Source: Syngnathus acus (Eukaryota > Chordata > Actinopteri > Syngnathiformes > Syngnathidae). From it: a DNA stretch of 64,000 nucleotides. Of the stretch, positions 10,247 to 40,078 are shown piece by piece. The notes beneath the pieces are model-generated. The model did not search any database. It saw nothing but the letters and a program-made list of their open reading frames with translations, and was not told where the DNA came from. The stretch's first letter is position 1. The number at the start of each line of letters is the position of its first letter. The translations under genes were made by a program, and so were the position numbers. Location: the NCBI RefSeq assembly GCF_901709675.1, contig NC_051103.1:6061501-6125500 (forward strand), given 5' to 3'.

Positions 10247-13200
10247 TGGACCTCTGGCTTGACTGAGTGGAGTTGATGGGGATTTTCCTGGACGCCATGG
10301 TCTTTTTCACAGGTTCTTTCTTTGCAGGTTCTTTTGCAGAAGAAGCCTGGTTGGTGGTTTCCGAGAGTTTGGATTTAGAGGAGGGCAGGAGGGAATGTTT
10401 GGCCGCAGCGGAACCTTTGGACGATTCCTTGTCCTTAGCCGCGGCGCCTTCCGAAGCCGCGTTTTGGGCTTTCCTGGTGGCTGCATCTCCGCCACCGTCT
10501 TCCAGACTTCCTTTGGGGTCTGTGGCTTTCCCGCCGTCTGTTGACTTGCGGGTGTCTTTGGGCCGCAGGGCAGTTTTGAAGAAGGACAAAGCTTTTTCCT
10601 CGGTCTTACTGTTCCTTCGAAGGGCTTTTGAGGACACGGCGGCCGACGGGGGGACGACACTGGAGGATCGCAGACTAGCCATGGAGGAGCTACTGCTTGA
10701 GCTTCGGGCCACCGTCCTGTTCTCCAGGGCTCGACCCGGCCTGCCCTCCCCTCGATTAGCGGCACCGGACCTGGACGAGGGACCCCCGTTGCTAATCTTC
10801 TTCTCTGACACGGCGTTGGCGCGTGAAGAATCCCGGCTGGCGCTCCTGTCGGCTCCTTTAGTCCTTCCTGAGGCGGAGCTTTTATCTCCGCCTCCTTTGG
10901 GGGCCGTCCTTCTCTGAGGGTGCGAACTTCCCGGGGAAGCGCTCCGCCTCTGTAGGGCGGAGTCAGGATGCAACCCCTCTTGAGTTTGGGCTGGGCCTCT
11001 TTTGGAAGGCGTCGCTGTTCTGGAGGATCCGGCTCGACTGACTTTGGGTGGTCCATCGGTTTTGTCCTTCGGATTGGACGCGGCAACGTTCGACTGCGCT
11101 CGAGCCGGCGACTTAACGACAGCAGGCGACGCCGGAGACAACGAGCTGGATGACGTCGAAGAAGCGGCGGGACGCTTCTTGGGGCTCCTTTCGCTTTCCA
11201 CTCCAGTTTTTGCCGAGCTCCGTTTGCCACCTGTGGCCAAACTTCTTTGTTTCTGTTCCTTGTCGGTGCTCCCGTGTCGAGGACTGATTTGTTCGGCGCC
11301 GCTGACGAGATTGTTGTTATCCCCGGCCTGCGAGGAGATCCTCGGCTCGGCCTGTGACGCAGCTTTGGGGTGAAGCTGTTCTATCAGCCGCTTACTGCCG
11401 GGATTGTGATCCGACGCCGCGAGAGCGGACTTACCCCCGAGCTTTGGCGAACCGTTGAAGCAGGACGTCGACAGATTGGTATCGACAACCTCCCCTATCA
11501 TTTCGAGCGTCGGGGAAGAGGAGTGGGATTCCAGGGAGAAGCGGGAGGGGGAGTTAGAACGGAGTTGAAGTTTAGCAGAGCACCAGGAAGGCTTCTGGCC
11601 GTTCTCACTGAGCACGAGCGGACTGGCGATGGACGTTCTGGAGGAGAAGGTCTGCCTTTGCATGCCTCTCACCACGGGGCGGCTCGATAGGCCTGCACGC
11701 CAGAAAGATTCACTCGAGAATAAATAAATTGCTCACCTGTGTGGAGGAATTTGCAGGCTTACCGTCATCCTCGCTCCGTTCGCCGGCAAACTCGGCCGAT
11801 TCCGAGAGGGAGGCCAGCGAGGTTCGTCTGGAGGAACCCGACGAGGCTTGGCTCGGTGGACGGCTTCCCATCAGACGACCGATCCAATGCTCACACAGGG
11901 AAGAACTGGTCGATCCTGAAAACAATTGTTACATTTATTCCGTGGCGTGAAATTGACAGCGGAAATAAACTAAATTACCTCCCACAGAACTGTTGGCAGA
12001 CCAAGACGGGATGGTGGCCCGTCTCTGATAAAACAAAATGTAAGCTGTCTGCTTGCAGACGTCCTCTTCTGATATCGGATGAACGTCGCTATCGTCGAAG
12101 CAATACCACTGCCCGTCAATGGAGTTCTTGCACTGAGCTACAGAATAAATAAATAAATAAATCCAAATAAATATAAATAAATAAGTAAATACAAAGGAGC
12201 GCAGTGTTAGCAGGTGTCTTGTTTTTTTTTTTTTTGGCTGGATGTGGTACCTGTGTAATGTCCTCCCTGCATGGTCCCATGATGGTTGCAGACGGCGTAC
12301 AGATCGTAAAGATAATCCTCGGGATCCCGACCCAAGCCGTAAGGCCGTCTCCATGGCGACCAGTGCGAGGGTAGACTCCAGCTACTCTGGCTCCTCTTCA
12401 CCATGTGCGGCGCCATGTCCATACCCGTTAGCGGGAACTTGACCATGTTCTGCATTTTCATCCGCCGATCCCCGTCCTATACGAGACCCAAAAAAATGAA
12501 TGGTTTTGTTCCCGTGCGGGTATTTCCGAAAATCTCTCGCTACCTGTCGAAAGCGTTTGAGGTGAAGAATGAGGATGTCGGGCAGCGTCCACAAACTGAG
12601 CTTGATGCTGCCTTGCTGAAGCTGCTTACAGTGTGGACAGCGCCAGGCGTCGTCAGGAGCCAGCTGAAATGGACAAATAAGAGCCTTTCAAATCTCACGT
12701 CTTGGACTTGTTGATGACGTGAGCCCACCTGCTCCTCTTTGGTGTAGAGCTGGAAGCACTGAGCCAGCGAGCAGCTCTGAGGCTGCAAGTGCTGCTCCTT
12801 CGCTTGACGAACACTCTCAGCATCGGGGATGTATTCGTCCTCTGTTCTTTTAAACAGACTGGAAGTAGATGACAGATTTGCTGTGGTGAAGATGTGCAAG
12901 ATATCACTCCAACCAAGTTTTACTTACTAATCTTTTGTCTCCTTGTCCCATTCCACAACAATTTTGACGTGAGGTGGCCCACCCGGGCCGCAGGATTTGT
13001 AAGCTCTGGACAATAAAAATATGCCCGGAATGGCGTTATGTAATGAACAGAAGGAGCAGGGCTCCCTCTAGTGGTGGTAACCGGCCTTACCTCTCCACAG
13101 AAGGATGGCAGAGCGGTTGCTCCTCCTGAGGCAGGAGATACGTGATCCCGACGACGCCCACCACACGTAACGTGAAGGGCCCCACCTGCCGGACCGTAGA

Positions 13201-15648
13201 GCAGCAAAATGGAATCACATTCAACGAGCGACCCGATTGCTTTCACGGGACGTACCTGCACGACGGCGCCCGGGCGCAAGAGATGATGCATCTTCTCCAG
13301 AATTTCCTTCTGGAGTACATCCCATGTGACAGTACGCTCCAGGTAGAGAATAAAAGGATTCCCAAACCTGAATCCCCAAAACAGTCTTGTGAATCCATTT
13401 TTTTGAAGCAGTATTTGCTTTTCATAAATGACTAAAACATTACAGTTATGCAAAGATCCCTCTGGACGTACCTGCGTCCTTGCTGACCGGCGCAGGCTCG
13501 GTTGCACACCAACAGCACCACCTTCTCGTCCTGCCCCGTGTTCTTATTGGGGCTGAGAGGCGGCGTGCCGGCCTCCTGGATTTGCGGGGACAACCGATTG
13601 TTATCCGTGCCGAATTTCAAGTTGTTCTGGTTGAGATTGGCATGTGGACTCCCTGTATTGCAGTCAAATGAATAAAAAATCGGGGATCGGTATCGGGGCG
13701 ATAACGGGCTCATCGTACCGGCTCGCTTGGAGCGGATCTGATCGGGCCTGAAGAGCTCGGGCGTCTCGAAGGCAAAAATAGAATCGCTCTCCTGAATGAT
13801 CTCCAGGTCGTCGTCGTCATCGCAGAAGGAGCGATGGAAGCCGTCGTAGTACATCTCGGTGAGGACGATCTGTGAGGGGGGGGGGGGGGGTGCTCAGATG
13901 GTTATTCCCAACCACGAGTGTGCCATGAGAGGAGCGTGTACCTGCTGCGCCGGGATTTTAGTCTCCTGGGCCACGGCTTGTCTGAGCCTGGACACGGTGC
14001 CCGACAGAGGCACGGCCACCCCGACCCTCATACAGTGGGAGCACTTGCCCTGGTACACCACCGTCACGTACAAGGGCCTGCGTGACCCCAAAAAAAAAAA
14101 TAAGCGAGAATATATTTATTGATAGATTTGAACTCACCGCGTGTGAGGTACAGGGATTGGCAGTGAGATGCAGAGAAAAGGATCAAAGGTGTTGCTCTGT
14201 TTCTGGCAGTGAGGGCAAGTCAGGGAGGATCTGTAAGCAGAAACGTAAACAAACTTAAATTGTGTCACTCGGCTCATACGGTCAATGTTTGCGCGTCAAT
14301 AAAAGCTGCAAACACTTTACCTGTATTGTGCCTGGAAAAGCTCTTGCACAAAAGAGCCAGGCACCGGAAGGGCAGATTCTCCTGGAGTGTTTTCGTTCTC
14401 CGCTGGAGGCTGCAAAGGCAAAAATGGGCACATGGGAAAATGACTTGGTGTCATGTAGTCGATTTTTGCTGTTTACCGTCCTGGGGGGCCTGACGTCAGG
14501 ACGGATGATGTTGTTGAGGTCCTCGTGAACTCGATCCAGCAGCCACAGGAGGAATTCCTGGGCGTCGTGTTGGGAGTTGCCCTTGAACTGAAGGGCGCTC
14601 TTTGACACCACGTTCTGCAGCGGGGGAGAGCACAGTTATTATTGGATGGATGGATGGATGGATGGAGGTATATTTTGCCTTAGCACCATTAAATCTCATT
14701 CTGACTCCGCTCAGTCATAGCACGCTTCTTGAGGCTGTCGCTCGAACAAGAAAACATCTAAAAGCCGTCAACACGGTTCATACTCTGGCTGACAACCAAG
14801 CAAAGAATGAAGAAGAAAAAAAACCAGCCCAAAATAGGAGCGCTTTTAAGCAGACGCTACAAAGTCCTCGCTTCTTCTCGTCTCCCCTTTATGTCAATTG
14901 AAAAGATGAAAATAGAAGTGCAGAAGACAATGTGACGAGGGCATTAGGAATTTGTCAGGAGACGAGATGAAAAAGGGTTGCTTGTTACGGAAAAAGTAAT
15001 TAAGTTCATTTTGAGCTTCATCTCACCTAGATTTTTTTTTTTTTTTTTAAATATATATTTCTAATTTATATGAGTGTCAAAACAGTCTACCTTAAAATCT
15101 CTGCTGTGTTGGGGCGTGTACTCAAAGGTCCACAGCGCTCGAACCAGGCCGGACAGCTGCTCGGTCACCTCCCCGGATTCCTCCCGCTGCTGCTGGCTGG
15201 ACTTCTTCTGCACCCCGTTGGACTTAGTCGCCTTGGTATCGGCGCCACCGCCGGCCTCGGGTCCTGCACCTCCTCCCTCGCCCCGGAACTGCTCCAGGGC
15301 CAGGTACTCTGCAAAGAGCTCGGTGTTGCTTAGGCACTGCAGGATGGCGTTCATGAAGCAGGTGTTGCCGTGGTTCTTCAGCCCGGCCACGCCCGGAACC
15401 TTGTCGCCGAAGGGGAACCCCCCGCAGTCGCTGTCGTCCGACTGGAGCGAGCCACCTGTGGTGGTGGGGATCAACGAGGCGTCGTCCTTGTCGTCGCGGG
15501 CCGCCTGCTCGTCCGTACTAAAATGAGACAAAGTGGAGAGAGTCCGGAGAACTCTGTTCATGAAGCTGCCCACCGAGCGGACCGAGCTCCTCCGGAACAG
15601 CTTCTTGCTGAAGGATTTCTTCTCCTTGTTAGTGACCACTTTAGACAT
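10242..15648 (-). CDS. usp31: Ubiquitin carboxyl-terminal hydrolase 31
   Basis: Sixteen coding exons join in frame to 1289 aa: 15648-15091, 14614-14477, 14409-14321, 14230-14138, 14077-13942, 13869-13719, 13652-13472, 13367-13256, 13185-13091, 13005-12928, 12858-12729, 12663-12544, 12476-12251, 12137-11979, 11915-11763, 11692-10242. It is a USP-family cysteine protease that removes ubiquitin from proteins; mammalian USP31 is linked to NF-kB signalling. The Cys box is GLKNHGNTCFMNAILQCL (Cys97). The His box is CNHHGTMQGGHYT (His700), followed by YCFDDSDV. CxxC pairs occur in LTCPHCQ, KCSHCMR and WRCPHCK. The last exon encodes a long Ser/Lys/Pro-rich, probably disordered tail. The start lies in a strong GCCACCATGT context. 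All introns are GT-AG, most are short, and no frame disruption is seen. Confidence 0.96.
12140..12193 (+). repeat. AAAT-type microsatellite in usp31 intron
   Basis: Imperfect (AAAT)n, read as AATAAATAAATAAATCCAAA and on, within the intron directly upstream (minus strand) of the usp31 exon at 11979-12137. Confidence 0.85.
13876..13890 (+). repeat. G15 homopolymer next to a usp31 splice acceptor
   Basis: Fifteen G on the plus strand, equivalent to 15 C on the transcribed strand. It forms the pyrimidine tract immediately upstream of the usp31 exon that starts at 13869. Confidence 0.9.
14641..14666 (+). repeat. GGAT tetranucleotide microsatellite
   Basis: About six copies of GGAT (ATTGGATGGATGGATGGATG and on) in a usp31 intron. 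Confidence 0.9.
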
Positions 15649-15670
15649 GGTGGCTGCTCTTCGGTGAAGT

Positions 15671-15830
15671 GCTGGACGAGAGGTTAGAACGTTTGCCTCA
15701 CAGTTCTGAGGTTCCAGGTTTGAATCCGGGCTACGGGCTTTCCGTGTGGAGTTTGCATGTTCTCCCAGTAGAGTTTAGGTGAGCTTTCTCCGGCTCCGTC
15801 CCACTTTCCAAAAACAACATTGTTACGCAT
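15671..15830 (+). mobile_element. tRNA-derived SINE fragment (fish type)
   Basis: The segment holds a tRNA-like head, with GAGGTTAGAACGTTTGCCTC resembling an A box region and GGTTTGAATCC as a near-perfect B box. The body GTGTGGAGTTTGCATGTTCT then CCC is typical of widespread fish SINEs, and degraded CTCCGGCTCC...CCCACTTTCCAAAAACA follows. It lies just upstream of the usp31 start codon on the opposite strand. The minus-strand sequence at its edge (CTAACCTCTCGTCCAG) could act as a 3' splice site for the usp31 leader. Confidence 0.75.
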
Positions 15831-16019
15831 GCATGTCATAAACAACAACAACAAAACACTACAATAGATAGAAAAATATGAAATGTATATTTTGTTGTTG
15901 TTATTTTACCATAACGTAGCCTCTGCGGCTCTAGCACACTTAATGAGGTCAAAACAAAATGGCTGGATGTTTACAGAAAAACGAAGAAAAACAAACACTT
16001 TAAATCCTTTTTTTACAGC

Positions 16020-16800
16020 TCTTGGCTGGCACCCACGCGCGACATTACTCGGCCGTGTTGTCCACAGGGCCCGGGCATGTCCCACTTACAGGCCTGTTAG
16101 TTGTGAAAGCAGACAGACGGCCCCGCTTGCGTAAACACAAACACCGTGTGGTGCTGGAGGTGGAGGAGAAGAAGAACCGCTCGGACCGGGGCGCCTCTCG
16201 CACGCGCATAGCATCTCCAGCAGCGGCTACGAGGACACGACACGTCGGCTCGTGTCATGGATGTGGACCCTCAGATTGGGGTGTCGGGGTGGTTCCTCAT
16301 CTTTTATTTAACGACGCGCGGCTCCCTCCGGTCGAAAAGGCATCCCACGGCGTGACGTCAGCGCCGAATTTTGTTTTTTTGTCTTCCCTAAAGCTCCTCC
16401 GCGGCGGTCATCATCGTCGGTACCCGGCAACCGGAGCTCCAAAGCGCGCCGCTCCCTCCCGCATCTCCTCCTTACTCTTCCAAGTCGGGCCTCCTCCTCC
16501 ACCCTGATGGAAGTTTTGGGAGGGAGGGGGCTAGGGTGTCACTCGGGTCGGTATTCGGAGTCCATTAATTCCCGGTCGGGACAAGGCTCGGTGGCAAGGC
16601 CGTGTACCGTGTCCATCCTATAGGCAGCGATACTGCAGGCAGGCGGGCAGGGCGGGGACGGATGACGTCGCAGGCGAACACTGGTCCATGTTGGAGGGGA
16701 GCAGGTGGATGCTGGATGATGATGCCGGATGATGCATGCACTCCGTCAGTCTCCACGGTCAGCATGAGAAGCAGCAATCACTATTCACTGCTTCCCCCAC
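16020..16800 (-). promoter_or_regulatory. usp31: GC/CpG-rich putative usp31 promoter
   Basis: This 0.8 kb stretch upstream of usp31 (minus strand) is rich in GC and CpG compared with the AT-rich DNA on its left and right. It includes a palindromic CRE (TGACGTCA, 16353-16360) and a half-site with flank (GATGACGTCGC, about 16659). It is the best candidate promoter for usp31. No ORF here shows conserved motifs; 16022-16507 is open by virtue of its composition. Confidence 0.5.
16353..16360. promoter_or_regulatory. CRE palindrome TGACGTCA
   Basis: A perfect CREB/ATF consensus inside a CpG-rich island about 0.7 kb upstream of the usp31 start codon. Function is inferred from the consensus and position only. 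Confidence 0.45.
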
Positions 16801-17539
16801 TGAAAATATGATTTATCCTCTGATCAAATAATAAGCAAAGCAAAATGGTACTACTCAAAAACGCAAATTGTGGGGGGGAATTCAGAATCTTAAAATATCA
16901 AAACACATCATATGCACCAGAAAAGCTCACTGAATGTATTATTAATATGCGTAAATTGACTTAGATGTTTAACTAGTTTGGTTAAACTCCCATTCCTAAC
17001 ATAGATTAAATTACACGAGTATATTTTGAAGACGCTGAGTGGATTAGGTGACCATGGCAACACAAGAGCAGCAATCTGATTGGTCCAAAACCTAAAATCT
17101 GCCTAAATATTGGCACTGACGCCAAAAGAAAAATGAAGATCCTAAGTAATATACCTCAATGTCATCAAAATACAAACGTCTCACCAAGACAAAAAAATGA
17201 TGCTGTGTAAATGTTTTATATACACATTTACATACTTTAAAAGATGCTGTATAATTTTACTTGAATGGTGCACAATGAAAAAGAACGATAAGAATATGAA
17301 GCTCAGTAAATAGTTGATCACCAAAAATAGAACTGGCAAAATATATAATCAATAAATTGATGCAATGGATGTTAAATGCTCTTAGGCGTACCCTGATTTG
17401 ATAAGGTGGTATTGCAAAAAACGAAGGTAAAGCCGAGACGCAGAAATAAGTAACGTAGAATAATTTCAAACCCTGCATTGGTATACCAAAGTGGACAGAG
17501 CGGTGTCATTGAAAACAGAAGAGTGTTTTTTTGTTTTTT
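16801..17539. other. AT-rich intergenic DNA between usp31 and cog7
   Basis: Nothing coding was recognised. This spacer and the adjoining usp31 promoter region separate two genes on the same strand. In mammals the USP31-COG7 interval holds the ENaC genes SCNN1G and SCNN1B; no trace of their exons is seen here. Confidence 0.7.
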
Positions 17540-21507
<3,968 letters not shown>

Positions 21508-22191
21508 CTGCTGCCTCTGGATTCATTCACGACGTCAAAGTGCTAAATGTCATCGAGCCATGGCTAACGCCGGTGAGCTAGTTTTTGCCGAACAGCGGTT
21601 TCGACACGAATATAAAATAAATAGCCCAGGAGAATGAGATTATCATTACAACCAAATATAGTTCCAACAAAGCAACGGCTTCCTCCAGAGTTAATTTGAA
21701 ACGTTAAAAAATATTACAGAAATAAAAACCACTTGAGAGCTCGCTCATACTGCTGCACGAATCTAGAGTAAACAATGACAACTACTTCCGGTGTGTACTA
21801 TAGTGTTTACCTTCCCCAGGAAACAGGTGCTGGCTTTGTAGACATGTCACATCGATTATAAAAATAAACAAATGATCGAATTGCTTTGGAACAGCATCTG
21901 CCATATAAAACCTATGAGTTTTATTGATTATTTGTGTCGTCACATCGTATTGAAATATAGTTGTCACCAACCACAGAATCAGCGCTAACAGGGGCCATAA
22001 TAAAATAAATCCGTCTAGAAACTAACACTAGTCTTCATTCAGTCCTCCACGTTTTCCATTTTATTTTTTATTCAGTCGAATGCAAAAAGCTACGCTGCAC
22101 CAAAATATTAGATGGTGTATTTAATATAATTTATGGAATATGATTAATGAATTATTTCTGTTGTATATTTGAAAGCAGGTCATCATGGTGG
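21508..22191. other. Short intergenic spacer cog7 / mss51-like A
   Basis: AT-rich spacer containing the putative cog7 promoter and the 3' flank of the first mss51-like gene. No gene of its own was seen. Confidence 0.7.
21784..21791 (-). promoter_or_regulatory. cog7: ETS/GABP-type site upstream of cog7
   Basis: On the minus strand ACACCGGAAGTAGT contains the CCGGAAGT core, 277 bases upstream of the cog7 ATG. Such sites are common in housekeeping promoters. The assignment rests on consensus and position only. Confidence 0.4.
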
Positions 22192-22197
22192 TTTATT
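22192..22197 (-). terminator. Candidate polyadenylation signal, mss51-like A
   Basis: AATAAA on the minus strand, 162 bases downstream of the stop codon of the first mss51-like gene. Confidence 0.45.
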
Positions 22198-22358
22198 ATT
22201 TCTGACTATTTGTCAATCAATTAATAATTTAATCAATCAAACAGTTAATTAGTTACAACTGAAGAATTTCATGTTTTTGAACAACAGACAAAGACAATCA
22301 ATAATACTCAATTTGTTTAAGTTAATCGTACGGAACGGCATAGACAGAGCTGAGGCCC

Positions 22359-24098
<1,740 letters not shown>

Positions 24099-24475
24099 TT
24101 TGAAGCTTTTATTTTTCGTGAAGTTGGTCACGAGGCTCTTCCTTCTTGCACGCTTTCGACGCCTTGGAGGAGAACTTTCAAACACCTGCTGTCATCCATC
24201 TCCTCTGAATGTTTGACATTCATCTCTACACATGCTCCAATACGCTGGAAAATGACGTCACACAAGGGCTATATCAAACAACAAATTACAAATAAAATCA
24301 TTTATATCCACGTTCATTATTGGATGGTGCATTTTGAGCGATATTTTACAAGTTTGGAAGTCTGTTAGAATAGACGAGTGCGTACCTACAAGTTGTGACC
24401 GCAAGAGGGCAGTGTCGTTTCGAGCATAATTACTCCAAATAAACTTCATTTCTGTTGAGATGCGTCATCATTTCA
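24099..24475. other. Spacer between the two mss51-like genes
   Basis: This spacer contains the probable 5' leader of copy A at its left end and the 3' flank of copy B at its right end. On the minus strand an open frame runs into the copy A first exon, but a TGA precedes the ATG. Nothing else was recognised. Confidence 0.6.
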
Positions 24476-24481
24476 TTTAAT
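24476..24481 (-). terminator. Candidate polyadenylation signal (ATTAAA), mss51-like B
   Basis: ATTAAA on the minus strand, 200 bases after the copy B stop codon. It is a common variant hexamer, so this is a weak call. Confidence 0.35.
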
Positions 24482-24680
24482 TTGTTCAATAAAAAACACT
24501 AGGATTATGCAAAATTGCAACATTAACGCCACATTTAAATACAGTAACATGGGAAAATATAAACTGTGCCTGGAAAAAAAAAAGGGTATTGCATATGGAG
24601 GCACTTGACTATTCATAATGCAAAAATGTGAGAAGAAAAAAAAATCTGTCTCTGGAAAAGAATCTAATTCGCGAAATCCT

Positions 24681-38826
<14,146 letters not shown>

Positions 38827-40066
38827 CACCGCGGCGATAGTCAAGACGGGTCGGAGAGGAAGGGCTGCTCGGAAGCACTTTGAGAAGTTTCCGGTATCTG
38901 TTGCGAGGCTTTGTGGAAGTTCTTAGACACCTGGATGAGTCCGTCGGAGAATTTGCCAGAGCGATACCTTGTAATTGTCTTTGATTTTTGGCTTCCCTCC
39001 ACAGCGCCGCTTCTTCATTCCTCCCGCATACCATCGGACATGCCTCACCAGTCCGTGCAGGTTCATGCTTGGTCCCGGTCTTAGAGAAATATGCCGCTTT
39101 CACAGTCAGCGCCTCTCGGAATTATCGCCGGGTTCATCCGGGCCGTCGACATTGCAGACGGTTGTAAACAATCAATAACGGCGAGGATCTTGAGTTACAT
39201 CCAGTAAGAGACAAATCAATGTGCTGCATTTTCTGGGGAGGGCAAAACTACAAGCATGCAAATTTTCCAGAATCTCATCTTTCAGATATGTGCTCTGGTT
39301 TAACAGCTGGACCAAAGCTGTGGGCTTAATCCTAATGGGAAATGTTTTCCCACGCTGAAGGTATTTCGGACCTCCACCCAAGTGGAACCAAAGATTAAAA
39401 AACTCAAAGAGATCCTTGCAAAACTATTTCAACAATATAAATTCCAGGCTAGGATGTTTTCTGTGCCGGTTAAGCGGCAAAAGTGCATTTAAGAACACAT
39501 GCAAAAGATGTGGACGATTATAAAACGAGTCAGAAACAGAATGCAAATGCCAGATCACGTCAGCTGATCAGTTTGCTGCTGGCTGTTACATGAGCATTAG
39601 TCACTATAAACACACAGACACACACTTTTCAGAATTAACCAATTAGTGATCGTATCATTTTTTTTAAAAAAGCATCCCCAGGCAGCGCGTCGACACGCAT
39701 CCCGAAGAAAACGTCCAGAACGCACCCGCGAGCAGTTAAATATTCAAATATCTCCCACAGGATCTTATTTCCCAGTAGAAGCTTTTACTGGCTGCACATG
39801 CGAACGCTGATGTCTTTTCACCAGCAGACATCCTCGCTCGCTCGGTTTTTCTGTCCTCTCCTTGAACGCAACACGAGCGCTTCCCCCCCCCCCCCCCTTT
39901 CACCCCACGCGTGTTTCAAAAGGTTCCATTGGGGTGGGTCCCGTTAAAAATCCCGCGTCGTCGTCGTCCGCTTCAATACATCGCAGCGCATGATTGAATT
40001 CCCAGAGAGCGCAGGGGACGCGGATGCGATCGCCTCCAAAACAGCGGATTACTGGAGAGTCAGCAG

Positions 40067-40078
40067 TGCGCATGCGCA
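40067..40078. promoter_or_regulatory. NRF1-type palindrome, candidate capn15 promoter element
   Basis: TGCGCATGCGCA is a perfect NRF1 consensus palindrome in a local CpG-rich patch (about 39900-40090), 1.2 kb upstream of the capn15 first coding exon. Such sites usually mark CpG promoters. The link to capn15 is inferred. Confidence 0.45.

Noticed and set aside
10307-11230. Long second-frame and antisense ORFs over the last usp31 exon
   Set aside because: They arise from the GC-rich, Ser/Pro/Arg-rich usp31 tail. The usp31 frame connects to 15 upstream exons, so the others are shadows.
15671-15740. Functional tRNA gene
   Set aside because: A and B box-like sequences are present, but the segment continues into the typical fish SINE body and shows no complete cloverleaf, so it is a SINE fragment.
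16022-16507. 161-codon plus-strand ORF in the usp31 promoter region
   Set aside because: CpG-rich sequence has few stop codons. The translation is Arg/His/Pro-rich without any conserved pattern.
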